DNA of 64,000 nt from Hymenobacter convexus (GTDB lineage Bacteria; Bacteroidota; Bacteroidia; Cytophagales; Hymenobacteraceae), in NCBI RefSeq assembly GCF_030580955.1, contig NZ_JAUQON010000006.1, positions 329,332-393,331 of the forward strand, in the 5' to 3' direction. This document shows positions 36,105 through 45,100 of the stretch, piece by piece. Every line of letters begins with the position of its first letter. The first letter of the stretch is position 1. Both the position numbers and the translations under genes were made by a program. The notes under the pieces are model-generated. The model ran no database searches and was not told the DNA's origin. It saw nothing but the letters and a program-made list of their open reading frames with translations.

Positions 36105-36452
36105 ATGCCCAAAGAAACACCTGCTGATTACGAACTACTTATATCTTTTGCCGCCCCAAAGGCCTTGCGTCAGACAGCCGCCAAATTCAATGTGTCCACT
36201 GGGGCAATAAGGGTCGCAAATGCTATCATTTACCGCGAATCATGCGGCGTTTTCACCAGTTCCGGCCAACTACAGACAGCAAAGACCGCCAGCAAGACCC
36301 TGCTCCGCGCCAATATTGCGGAACTGATTAAGGCTGGGCTGGTGGTTCGCACCCGTGGGCCGTGGCTGCGCCTGACCCTGACCGGCCTTGGCGTGGGGCA
36401 CACCTTCGCCCGCCAGCTCCGCGAGGTAACGCAAGCCCTCCGTCGAGCCTAA
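36105..36452 (+). CDS. Small winged-helix DNA-binding protein
   Basis: 115 aa. Residues 20-100 read as a MarR-like winged helix: ALRQTAAKFNVSTGAIRVAN, KTASKTLLRANIAELIKAGL and a wing VVRTRGPWLRLTLTGLG. No ligand-binding extension is present. The inverted repeat upstream may be its operator. Next gene on the same strand starts 88 bases downstream with its own operator-like dyad, so this is probably one of a set of element regulators. Confidence 0.6.
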   Translation: MPKETPADYELLISFAAPKALRQTAAKFNVSTGAIRVANAIIYRESCGVFTSSGQLQTAKTASKTLLRANIAELIKAGLVVRTRGPWLRLTLTGLGVGHTFARQLREVTQALRRA

Positions 36453-36458
36453 CCCGGT

Positions 36459-36482
36459 ATTGCAGAAATATTTCTCTGCAAT
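36459..36482. promoter_or_regulatory. Operator-like dyad before the HTH gene
   Basis: ATTGCAG and CTGCAAT, 10 bases apart, about 27 bases upstream of a TACTTTCG -7 box (36509-36516), which serves the gene at 36541. Suits an autorepressor site. Confidence 0.55.
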
Positions 36483-36540
36483 CCTGTTACAAATTCGCCC
36501 CCGTCCTATACTTTCGCCCGGCAATCAATCGCAGAAAGCC

Positions 36541-37176
36541 ATGCCCAAAGTACTCATCAACCAACCGGAGAAGCCCGCAAAACGCGAGAATAAATTCCCT
36601 GTATTCGTCCGGGATGCCGACGGCAAACGGCAGCGCCGCCTACTGCCGCTCAACCAGCGGCAGCGCGACAAGGTCAGTCAGTGGGAAATCGACTACCGCT
36701 TCGTGCGGGAGGTCGAGCGCATGGAGCGCGACGGCCGCGTGGAGAAGCGCATCATCCTAGAGCGGGACTGCGGCCTGGAAAACGGCGCGGTGTCGGCGAT
36801 TCGGGCCGGGATGCGGGGCGTGTCCCCGGTCAACATCAAGCGCCTGTTCGAGCAATACCGCTGCGACTACAACTACATACTATTCGGCTCGAACATCGAC
36901 CTTGAACTCAGCAAGCCCTACATCCCCGGCGTCGGCCGGCTCAACATCCACGAGCCCTACTACAACCGCTACCAAGCCCCGGCGCGGTGGCGCGTGGGCG
37001 CCCGGCCCGAAACCCTGACCCCGCACCCGCTGGGCGACAAGGACAAGAAGTGGAGTTCTTATTACCCAGATGACCCAGATAATGAATTGTGGACTGCTCC
37101 CCCTAGAATGAGCGTCGCTGACTTTATGTCTTTGAAAGGCCGGGATTCTGATAGCGAAACCGAAGCCGACGAGTAA
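36541..37176 (+). CDS. HTH repressor-like protein, 211 aa
   Basis: The ATG at 36541 lies downstream of the TACTTTCG promoter; an earlier start at 36460 would fall inside the operator dyad. Residues about 70-125 carry an XRE/CI-like helix-turn-helix (LERDCGLENGAVSAIRAGMR ... PVNIKRLFEQYRCDYNYILFG). The C-terminus is Tyr/Pro-rich and ends in an acidic tail (ADFMSLKGRDSDSETEADE). A decayed copy of this tail is at 38,211-38,279. Likely the master repressor or a regulator of the element. Confidence 0.65.
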   Translation: MPKVLINQPEKPAKRENKFPVFVRDADGKRQRRLLPLNQRQRDKVSQWEIDYRFVREVERMERDGRVEKRIILERDCGLENGAVSAIRAGMRGVSPVNIKRLFEQYRCDYNYILFGSNIDLELSKPYIPGVGRLNIHEPYYNRYQAPARWRVGARPETLTPHPLGDKDKKWSSYYPDDPDNELWTAPPRMSVADFMSLKGRDSDSETEADE

Positions 37177-37192
37177 CAAGACTCAACCACAC

Positions 37193-37224
37193 AAAAGGCC
37201 GCCATATTTGGTGGCCTTTTTATT
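37193..37224 (+). terminator. Terminator of the HTH gene
   Basis: AAAAGGCCGCCA pairs with TGGTGGCCTTTT, followed by T residues, 17 bases after the stop codon. Confidence 0.8.
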
Positions 37225-37278
37225 TATCGCATAAACTAAATAAGGAACTACATTAGTCGCTCACTAAACTCAGTAACC

Positions 37279-38052
37279 ATGTCGATGCAGCTTGCGATAT
37301 TCAAATACGAAGACAAGGAAGAGGAACAACCCTTAAGCGAGTTGACCACGATAGATATTGATGGCGAACCGTGGTTTGTTGCGAACGAGATATGCGCGCT
37401 TCTGGACATCAAAAATCCGCGAGATGCTGTTGCGTCGCTTGATGATGACGAAAAGCTAGTGTCGGCTTTACCGACATCAGGCCAGGTCAGAAATGTTAAC
37501 ATTGTGAATGAAAGTGGTTTATACACGCTCATTTTTCGCAGTAACAAGCCGAGCGCCAAGAAATTTCGCAAGTGGATTACCAATGTAGTGCTGCCCACTA
37601 TTCGCAAAACGGGTGCTTTTGGGGTGCCTAGGAGCCCCCTCCCCATATTTGTCACTCGTTACAACGATAACTGGGACCGCACCTCACGAGGCCACTTTTC
37701 AGTTATCAGCGAACTGTTCATCCGCCTTTATGGTCGTTTTGAGCAAATAGGGTATCGCATCCCCGATAAGGCATTTGCAACGGGCGCCGAAATTCGCCCT
37801 GACGTGAGTGTGGGCCGGGGGTTCTCGGCATTCTTAACCGCGCATCACCCATCCGTGGCCGACAACTATACCAGGTACTCGCACCGCTTTCCCAACGGCA
37901 GCGAAGTGCAGGCCCGTCAGTACCCCAATGAATTATTGCCACTATTCATTCAGTACATTGATAATCATTGGCTGCCTAATAGCGCACCTAAGTATTTCCT
38001 AGACCGCGACAGGGCCGCGTTAGATTACCTACCCAAACTGTTGGAAAGGTAA
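37279..38052 (+). CDS. BRO-N domain antirepressor-like protein
   Basis: 257 aa. Residues about 20-115 are a typical BRO N-terminal domain: TIDIDGEPWFVANEICALLD, NPRDAVASLDDDEK, NESGLYTLIFRSNKPSAKKF and KWITNVVLPTIRKTG. BRO proteins occur as phage antirepressors. The C-terminal 140 residues (RYNDNWDRTSRGHFSVISEL ... FLDRDRAALDYLPKLLER) are not one of the common KilAC or ANT tails and are more AT-rich than the neighbours. With the HTH protein upstream it forms a repressor/antirepressor-style pair. Confidence 0.8.
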   Translation: MSMQLAIFKYEDKEEEQPLSELTTIDIDGEPWFVANEICALLDIKNPRDAVASLDDDEKLVSALPTSGQVRNVNIVNESGLYTLIFRSNKPSAKKFRKWITNVVLPTIRKTGAFGVPRSPLPIFVTRYNDNWDRTSRGHFSVISELFIRLYGRFEQIGYRIPDKAFATGAEIRPDVSVGRGFSAFLTAHHPSVADNYTRYSHRFPNGSEVQARQYPNELLPLFIQYIDNHWLPNSAPKYFLDRDRAALDYLPKLLER

Positions 38053-38210
38053 AACCTGCCCTACGATATAACGGGCCCCAGGTCTGTAACTAATTGATAG
38101 TCAAGCATAGTCAATATAAAAGCTCTCTAATGCCTTCCCTTGGTCTTCCTCGGGGCCTGTTCCTCGTCCAAGAAGCAAGACCCAACTCCTGGCCTTGCAC
38201 GTAGAACTTG

Positions 38211-38279
38211 GTGTTTTTTGCAGACCTCATGTCGCTAAAGGGCAAGGACGAGCCCGCCGAGGACAAAGACGACGAGTAG
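38211..38279 (+). pseudogene. Decayed C-terminal copy of the 36541 HTH protein
   Basis: The frame reads FFADLMSLKGKDEPAEDKDDE then TAG, matching the tail VADFMSLKGRDSDSETEADE of the gene at 36541. An in-frame TAG lies just upstream and no body of the gene remains. It is followed by a terminator, as in the parent. Confidence 0.7.
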
Positions 38280-38282
38280 AGG

Positions 38283-38314
38283 AAAGCCCTGCGCCAATGA
38301 GGATGCGGGGCTTT
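38283..38314 (+). terminator. Terminator behind the decayed copy
   Basis: AAAGCCCTGC and GCGGGGCTTT arms, then T-rich sequence; also convergent with the gene ending at 38328. Confidence 0.6.
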
Positions 38315-38327
38315 ACTTTGGTATTCC

Positions 38328-39056
38328 TCACGTAGCGGAGTTAAGCCATTTATTGAGCTGCGGCGCGTCAGGCGGGAGGTAGCCTAGCGCGTCGAACGGG
38401 CTGACGCCCGACTTTATGGCGGCCCGCAACGGACTGCATAACTCAAAGAATCCGGCTTGCTCCATCGCCGCCAAAATGTGCTTACTGTATTCCCGGCCGA
38501 AAGCCATCACTGTCCACCCACCCATTCCCAAGGAGAGGCAACTGGCTTCTGCGTCGAACTTAATGGGCTGGCTGAATCGGTGCTCCCAGCCTTCGTAGGT
38601 GGGGCCAAATATGCCCTCGGGCAGCTCGTAGCCATGTTGCATATACACGTTCTGCAATAGCTCGCGCAAATGCAGTTCATCAGGGGTTGGAGGCGGTGAA
38701 TGCTCCGGCTCCGGCGCAACGGGCGGCATTTCGGCTGTATAGAAATCAATCGAATCCTGCTGGCCTTCGTTGTCACGAATAGAGGCACACGCCCCGATGG
38801 CCGCGTACAACTTCACCACTCGCTCGTCGTCGTCCATCCCCTTTATGTTGGCAAAAATATCCGCCGCCAATGCCCGGCCCCAGCTAAACACCACCATGCC
38901 AGGGTCACCCATTGAGAGGGTCCGGCTAATGGCCTCCGCTACCACTTCTAACGGGTGCTCGTCGGTGCATAGTCCAGGGTAAAATCGCAATGCTTTGCGC
39001 GTGGCCTCGACCAGCGCAGGGTGATTTTCGGGGGGCGAGTAAGTCGCTAAGTTCAT
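38328..39056 (-). CDS. Hypothetical protein, 242 aa
   Basis: The only minus-strand gene in the left part of the element. The ATG at 39056 gives an N-terminal helical half (VVAEAISRTLSMGDPGMVVF), a Pro-rich hinge (PPVAPEPEHSPPPTPDEL, about 110-130) and a second globular part (CLSLGMGGWTVMAFGREYSK). A TATCTTG box lies on the minus strand at 39061-39067, almost touching the ATG, so the transcript may be leaderless. Function not recognised. Confidence 0.6.
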   Translation of the reverse strand: MNLATYSPPENHPALVEATRKALRFYPGLCTDEHPLEVVAEAISRTLSMGDPGMVVFSWGRALAADIFANIKGMDDDERVVKLYAAIGACASIRDNEGQQDSIDFYTAEMPPVAPEPEHSPPPTPDELHLRELLQNVYMQHGYELPEGIFGPTYEGWEHRFSQPIKFDAEASCLSLGMGGWTVMAFGREYSKHILAAMEQAGFFELCSPLRAAIKSGVSPFDALGYLPPDAPQLNKWLNSAT

Positions 39057-39236
39057 TCTACAAGATACCACGCAAAACCTCTACACGGCCGATGGTCAAA
39101 CATTGAATTCTGTCAATCTCATTGCATTTGTAATCACACTTAGCATGTTACAAGAATGTAGCAATTTCTTCTAACAATTTAGTAACTATCAACAAGTTAA
39201 CTCCAAAATAGTTAAAACACATTAGAAAGTGTGCGA

Positions 39237-39244
39237 TACCTTTG
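39237..39244 (+). promoter_or_regulatory. Bacteroidota -7 box
   Basis: Perfect TACCTTTG. It sits across a possible TTG start at 39242 and thereby favours the ATG at 39272 for the next gene. The 39,057-39,236 stretch between divergent genes is AT-rich. Confidence 0.65.
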
Positions 39245-39271
39245 GCCCACACCAAATCCAAACGCACTAGC

Positions 39272-39757
39272 ATGAAAGCACCTAAGCTTACAGCAACACC
39301 CTACTTGCACAAAAAAGAAGATGACGTTGAATATCATCGTGTGTATGTGCGCCTTAAAAAAGGTAGTAGAGTCGCCACTTTTTATTCTGGTTTAGAGGCA
39401 ATGATATGGCATTGGGACGACAAGGGAACAATAGTCAATCCCACATGGATAAATAATATGAATGAGGACTATATGGCTGAGAATAACCACCTAGCAGAGC
39501 TTTGCTTGATGGCTTTTTACATCGAGGAGATATATCCTGAATTAGATGTAAAAGGCATCAGCGAAATGCTCCGTGAGCCTGAGTACGGAATGCTGGTGAA
39601 ACTAGGTGCCCAAGCACAAGTTGCCAAGTGGTCCCGCACCAGCATGCCAAATGAATCAGATAAATATCAGTCAAACGAAAAAGAGATTCAGCGATTAGGG
39701 CAGCTAGTTACCCAATTAGAGCACATTGTAAAAGAACTTACAGCTAAAGTCTCTTAG
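39272..39757 (+). CDS. Orphan arm-binding-domain-like protein
   Basis: 161 aa, AT-rich compared with neighbours. Residues about 10-75 (EYHRVYVRLKKGSRVATFYS, WHWDDKGTIVNP, NNHLAELCLMAFYIEEIYPE) resemble the N-terminal arm-DNA-binding domain of Bacteroidota tyrosine integrases: a basic strand pair, a W-D-x-K turn and then N-x-x-L. No core-binding or catalytic domain follows; instead there is a short coiled C-terminus (IQRLGQLVTQLEHIVKEL). It may bind the att arms as an accessory or excision factor. The fold call is tentative. Confidence 0.5.
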   Translation: MKAPKLTATPYLHKKEDDVEYHRVYVRLKKGSRVATFYSGLEAMIWHWDDKGTIVNPTWINNMNEDYMAENNHLAELCLMAFYIEEIYPELDVKGISEMLREPEYGMLVKLGAQAQVAKWSRTSMPNESDKYQSNEKEIQRLGQLVTQLEHIVKELTAKVS

Positions 39758-39993
39758 GTAGTGTTAACAGTCAACGTGAGCTTTGTCAGCAATGATGGCC
39801 TAGCTCCTACGCTGCAAGCACCATACCTAGCTACGCCGGCCACGGCCGCCCTTTTAGGAGTTGCAAATACCGTTCCATATGTGGAAATTGATAACGCGAT
39901 GGTCCGACCCTTGACAAGTCGGGCCATGGTTTTTTATGGCAATTCTTCCCTCCAGATGTAGTATCTTGGAGAAGCAACACCGCCTCTGCCTGA

Positions 39994-40647
39994 ATGCCCG
40001 AAAACAAACAATCTGGCCGCACCATTCGCGGCGCTACGACGCCCACCACAACCGGCTCCTATGACGGCGCCACCACGCCCCAGCTTCACGGCAAGGGCAG
40101 CAACAAGACGGCGGAGTTCTTGTCTGCGATAGACCCGAATGACCCCGGCGCGCAGGGCTTCTACCGCGAGGCCCTAACCATTCCCCACCCGCTCGAACCG
40201 ACCAAAAGCATCACCTACGGCGAGGTGCAGCAGATGATGAAAGGCCCGCAGAAGGCGGCCGTCCTCGAAGCCTATCGTGCCGCCAACCGCTTGCCCCAGG
40301 CTCCCACGCCCGCCGCCTACGAGCAGGCCGTGTTCGACCAAGCCAAGCAGCAGCTCATGGAGCGCGGCGCGGCCAACCCCGGCGTTTACGCTTTCCCTGA
40401 CGCGGCCGTGAACGCCCTCCGCGCCCCCACTACGGCCCGCCTCATCCGGTCAGGCAATTTTGCCGCCAGTGAGCAGCCCGGCCAAGTAGTCAACCCCGCC
40501 ATGCTTGCCCAACGCGCCGCCGAATTGCCGGCCGAGGAAGTCATGGCCGCCCCCGGTGTTCCTGTGCGCCTGATTCGCAACCCCACCCCACCCGTACCCA
40601 CCGCTCCGACCCCGCGCACAATTCGCGGTTCCTACGCCAGCCGTTAA
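39994..40647 (+). CDS. Hypothetical Pro/Ala-rich element protein, 217 aa
   Basis: Starts at ATG 39994, 25 bases behind a TATCTTGG box (39962-39969), the same promoter type as the giant operon. Thr/Gly-rich ends carry the same motif RTIRG near both termini (GRTIRGATTP and TPRTIRGSYA). The middle is helical (MKGPQKAAVLEAYRAANR, EQAVFDQAKQQLMERG). No known domain. Composition matches the 611-aa protein, so it may belong to the same functional set. Confidence 0.6.
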   Translation: MPENKQSGRTIRGATTPTTTGSYDGATTPQLHGKGSNKTAEFLSAIDPNDPGAQGFYREALTIPHPLEPTKSITYGEVQQMMKGPQKAAVLEAYRAANRLPQAPTPAAYEQAVFDQAKQQLMERGAANPGVYAFPDAAVNALRAPTTARLIRSGNFAASEQPGQVVNPAMLAQRAAELPAEEVMAAPGVPVRLIRNPTPPVPTAPTPRTIRGSYASR

Positions 40648-40671
40648 TTCCCTCCTGTTTTCTGCACGAAG

Positions 40672-40700
40672 CCCGGCCAGTAATAAAGGCCGGGTTTTTT
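40672..40700 (+). terminator. Terminator of the 39994 gene
   Basis: CCCGGCC/GGCCGGG stem followed by six T. Confidence 0.85.
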
Positions 40701-40958
40701 GTGCCCAATGGGGCCGAAAATTGTGCTGTGCCCATGATGTTTGACCAAGGGGGCTGCCGACAGAAGGCCACGGTTCACGGGCAATCCGAATCCCCAAACC
40801 CGGTCCCCTCCAAACGCTTGCCGGTGGGGGTGTCGGCGAATAAACAGCTTCTTTCTATTGGCTCAGCCTGCCACCCGTCAGCAGGGCAACGGGCGGGGCA
40901 CTGGTAGGTAGGGTGCGGGCAACGATGACGGCAAGGGCAAGAGGGCAAAGGCAGCGAG

Positions 40959-41132
40959 GTGTTCCCGCTCATCGAATACGCCCGCCACAACGGCACGTAC
41001 TACGTGGGCAGCCGCACCGGCCAAGCCTTGCCCGAGGTCGATGCATGCAGCGCCTACGAGGTCGTAGCCGTGAACACGGAAATGGCTTGGGAACTCGCCG
41101 GCCGTTGGGCTGACAACGCCTGCCTGAACTAA
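40959..41132 (+). pseudogene. Possible small gene or gene remnant, 57 codons
   Basis: A frame with host-like codon use reads FPLIEYARHNGTYYVGSRTG ... AYEVVAVNTEMAWELAGRWA to a TAA. The only start is GTG 40959, shortly after an in-frame TGA, so the 5' end may be lost. A TGCGCCCCA/TGGGGCGCA hairpin (41142-41172) follows. The rest of 40,701-41,289 holds no credible gene. Confidence 0.35.
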
Positions 41133-41254
41133 ACCACCGACTGCGCCCCAATCAGCATTAGACTGGGGCGCACAGGGCCGCGACACTTTTACCGCCTCCG
41201 GCTGCGTTGTAGCCGCTCGAAGTGTTGTCCAGCATTCGGTAATCGGCCACGCGC

Positions 41255-41292
41255 AAAGCCCCTCCCGGTTTGTTCCGTGGAGGGGCTTTTGT
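41255..41292. terminator. Terminator-like hairpin
   Basis: AAAGCCCCTCC and GGAGGGGCTTTT arms around 13 bases, T-rich on the plus strand. The open frame of the truncated defence gene runs into it. Confidence 0.7.
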
Positions 41293-41699
41293 TTTAAACT
41301 AATCGCAACGACACGCATACCTGCGCTCACGCGGGCGGCATCGTCCCGCAACAGGCTGGGGATGGAGCCCGGGGCGGCGGTGGCCGTCGTGATGAGGGCC
41401 AGCCGGGTGCGCAGGGGGTCCCACTGCTGCTTCTGCAACAAGTCGCCCCAGACCCGAAGCGTCTTCCACCAGTCGGTGCTGCGATTCGACAAGACCGCCT
41501 GCCGTTTGGTGCTCAGGTGGTGCTTGAGCTGCTGGAGTTCGGTCGCCGTCGCGCTTTGCATCTCCACGTCGTCCAGCCCTTCCAGGATGAGGGCGGACTC
41601 TTCGCCATAGGCCGTGAGCAGGGCGTAGAGCGCATACTGGGCTTGGTAGAGGTAGCTCAACGCCTGGGGACCGGCAGCGGCTGAAAAGGAAGCACTCAT
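41290..41699 (-). pseudogene. Truncated ABC-3C/DUF4297-like defence gene
   Basis: The first ~135 codons (from ATG 41699) resemble the N-terminus of ABC-three-component-system effectors with a dsDNA-nuclease-type domain: LSYLYQAQYALYALLTAYGE, LILEGLDDVEM, QQLKHHLSTKRQ, STDWWKTLRVWGDLLQKQQW and LALITTATAAPGSIPSLLRD. Full-length relatives are several times longer. Here the similarity stops near 41,290, where the frame enters a terminator hairpin, so the open frame continuing to 40,878 is not genuine. No partner ABC-3C genes are nearby. Confidence 0.55.
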
Positions 41700-41744
41700 G
41701 TGCATGATAGGTAGAAGCAGAAAGCTGTTCGCGTGTATTATTGC

Positions 41745-42140
41745 TTATTCGCTAAAAGAAATGCATATATAATCGTATGAACTTTTAAAATCGGTGAAGT
41801 ACTCAACTACCATCCCATTGTGCGTGATGCGCTCTTGAAGACTATTAAGTCCAGTTAAGTGTATGAATGCGCGCTTGAGCAAGCTGTAGTCAGGGTCAGC
41901 ATATCTACTGGACACGTTTATGTTTTTTAGAAATTGATTATGAAAAACGTAGTTACAAGCCAAGTTCATATCTGGCTGATTATCAACTGGCACAAATGAG
42001 AATGTTTTCCAATTTTCATTATCAACAACCAAAGTCAGTTTGCCTTTTTGCTTGATTTTGATTAACGAGTCTTGGGACGTTGATGCGTCAAATTTTTCGT
42101 TGTAGATGATAAACTCACCCTTAAAGATGTTGATTGTCAT
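41745..42140 (-). CDS. Putative immunity protein for the RHS toxin
   Basis: 131 aa, strikingly AT-rich. Its ATG overlaps the stop of the RHS toxin gene (ATGA), the standard toxin-immunity arrangement in polymorphic toxin loci. The sequence is acidic and soluble (FKGEFIIYNEKFDA, LTLVVDNENWKTFSFVPVDN, FTDFKSSYDYICISFSE) with no signal peptide, as expected for a cytoplasmic antidote. The family is not recognised, which is common for immunity proteins. The role is inferred from position. Confidence 0.65.
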   Translation of the reverse strand: MTINIFKGEFIIYNEKFDASTSQDSLIKIKQKGKLTLVVDNENWKTFSFVPVDNQPDMNLACNYVFHNQFLKNINVSSRYADPDYSLLKRAFIHLTGLNSLQERITHNGMVVEYFTDFKSSYDYICISFSE

Positions 42141-45100
42141 GGGGTCACAAATGGAGTAACAGCGCCTTTTTGTGCAACTTGCTGCAAGTTTGGGATGTAA
42201 AGTTGAGGTAATCCTCCTACACCATGTTGAGGATTTGCATAAGTCGTGCCCATTGCGGCAGGAGTTTCGCTGGTTATCGTATAAGCAGCGGTTGTAGGAC
42301 GGTAGCCGTGAACAGGGTGCGGGCCCACTTGTAGGCCCTGGGAAAATTTTGAAGCACTACCCCCAGCCCTTTGTAGTCCTCTGCTAGTAGTGGCAAAATT
42401 GCCACCACCAGGCTCCCCTGCGTGGACTACTGTACCCGGCTTAAGGGTCACATCACGCCATTTGTCTACCCCCGGATAATTGCCTTTTCCTTGCCAACCA
42501 GCAGCTTGTTGTGCGGCGGTGGGCTCACTAGCCGCAGCAGGAGCTAAAGAAGCAGCCTCGCGAGCAGCGCCTGAAGCCGCTCCCCCCATAGCAAGATTAC
42601 CCAACGTTGTAAGAGTACTAAAGCCAGCCTGTTGGTATTCATTGCGATTAACGGTATGCCCTTCCAAAGTAGTAGCATTTCCTCTATCAAAAAAACCAGT
42701 AGCATAAACGTGAGCGTCATTGGCGACATTATAGAGTACCCGAGCGGCCAATCCTATCCCTTCTCCACCCGGGAGGGTACTCACTACGTCAATAGCGGTG
42801 GACAATTTTTCTGCCCTATTAGGCTGATGTTGACTAATGGTGCCGACCACAGCAGGGTCAGGAGGCGGGCAGCCGCCAGGGCAGCGTCCATTAGCATCCG
42901 CATAGCGCACAGCATTGTCGTAACCAAAGGAATAAGGTGTCCAAGATTCCTGTCCGTTTTCAATTTCTGGGTCTACGGCATGCCACTGGCCAATCTGGTA
43001 GTCGAAGAAGCGCCAGTCTTGGTGGTTCCAGTTCAGTCCCAGGTCGGCCTGGAACTCCTTGCCGTTGAACTTGTACTGGCTCAACGACTTGATGCCCGGC
43101 GAGGCGTAGTTGGCCCCGGCCAGGTCCAGGCCGAAGGGGTCGTACTGGTTTTCCTGCACTTGCAGGCCCTGGCGGTGCTCGATGGTCACGTCGTCGAAGT
43201 ACACATCGGCGGCGCTCTCGTTGCCCACGTACACGCTCACGTAGCCGTTCTGCTGGATGATGAATGGCCGGATGTTAAGCGAATCGTAATTATTAAGTGC
43301 CGTGCTTTGTAGCTGGACGGTAATGGGCGACCCCACAAGCACCGAATCCTCGTTGAACACCAGCATACGCAAGTACCCTTTAGGTACCCCACCCGGCAAT
43401 TGCGTCAGCGCCATAGCCAATGGAGCCGCGTTCAGCCCTACCTGCAATAAGGGCAAAGCTCCGCGCCGTGAGCCATCGGGCCCCGCTGGGACGCCCGTTG
43501 CGGGGGCGGGTTGCAACAGAGAGGCAATGAAGCCGACCAGCGAGAAGGCAGAGTTGCTGCTCGTGGCTTGCGGGTAGAGACCGAAGGCCGTGGCGCGCAC
43601 CGTGTCGCCCTTCTGCACGGCAAACTGGGTGAGCGGCCCTAGCGGAGTCGGGCCCACCTGCGCGCCGGGGGTAGCGGGCACGGCATGAGGTGCGGCGTTG
43701 AGTAGGGCCACGTAGCTGCCGGTGCGGGCCATGTTGCGCCCCCCTACATTGCTCACGTTTTGGGCTACGGGCGAACTCACGCTTAGCGAATCAAACTGCT
43801 GGCTTTCGCGCCTGTGTATGGTGGAGTCTTGTTCAAGCGTGGCGTCCAGCGTACGGACATGACCAGAGCGGTAAGCCATGCGCATGTTGCCCAGGTGGTC
43901 TTTAAAAGTGAACTCGCGCTCGTAGCGCACATGCCACTGCCGGGCCGCGTCGCGTTGCGCAAAGCGTAGCACCCGGCCCTCGGCGTGGGGGAAGAAGCGC
44001 AACGAGTCCTGCTCGTATTGGTAGGGGCCCAGGTAGTCGGTGCGCAACGTCGGCTTGCCGCTTTGGTAGACCAGCTTGGCCACCTTCTGTCCGGCGGCCG
44101 TGTAGCGGAATACAATACTATCGCCCCCGATGCCGAAATGAATCTGCCGGGGCAGGTTCAGGTGGTTGTAGGCGATGCCTGTGATGCCCTTGTTGCGGTC
44201 CTGCGTCAGGTTGCCGTTGGCGTCGTAGAGGTACTCTTGGACCAGGTGTGTGCCGCCCTCCTGAAAGTCGCCCGCCAGCGAGGTAGGTGCCCCCTCATAG
44301 CCGCGCGGACGGGGCAGTTGGTTGCCTGTCACGTTGTCGTTCACAGCTTGCAGATGGTTGCCGACATAGGCGTAAAGCAGGTTGTCCACCGGCCCGAATT
44401 GCTTCGTCGTGGCATGGGTGGCGTTGGCCAGCAGGCCCCGGCGGCGCAGGGTCAGCAGGTTGCCGTTGTCGTCGTAGCTGGCAAAGGAAAGGCGGTAGTT
44501 ATCGAACTCGCCCGTCCACGCCCCCGTGGTGTTGGTCAGCCCCCCGGTGCCCGCCCGGGCCACGAAGTCGCCTTGCAGCAGGCGGTTGAGCGGGTCGTAC
44601 ACGTAGCCGTAGGCCCGGTGCACGCCGTCGCGGCCCCGCCAGGTCTGGCCCGTCAGGTTGCCGTTGTACTGCTCGTAGCCCGTGGTGAAGCCCCGGTCGT
44701 AGTGCAAACTCAGGTTGAACAGGTTCTGGGCCTCGGGGTAGTACGGGTTGTTGAGCTGGGTGAGCCAGCCGCGGATGTTGTATTCGTACTTCACCGTCTG
44801 GGCCAGCCGGCCCGTGCCCATCGTCTTCTGCACGGCCTGTCCGATTTCGTTGTACTGCACGCTGGCAATCTGCATCGGCTGCGCTTCGCCCGGCAGTTGC
44901 TGGCGCGTGGTGAGCAGGCGGCCGGTGTGGTCGTAGGTGAAGAACTCGGCCACCGTCATCGGGGTATGCGAGGGCCCTGCGTGCACGGCTACGCTCTGCA
45001 CCACCTTGCCCGTGAAGTCGAGTTGGGTGGTGAGCAGGTCCGTAAATGGATTGCCCGTGAGCCGGTTTTTGCGCGCGTTGGTCGTCTGCACCTGCACGGG

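Noticed and set aside
40878..41289. Continuation of the ABC-3C-like frame to a 275-aa protein
   Set aside because: Beyond ~135 codons the frame passes through a terminator hairpin and antisense to a better plus-strand frame, and family similarity stops.
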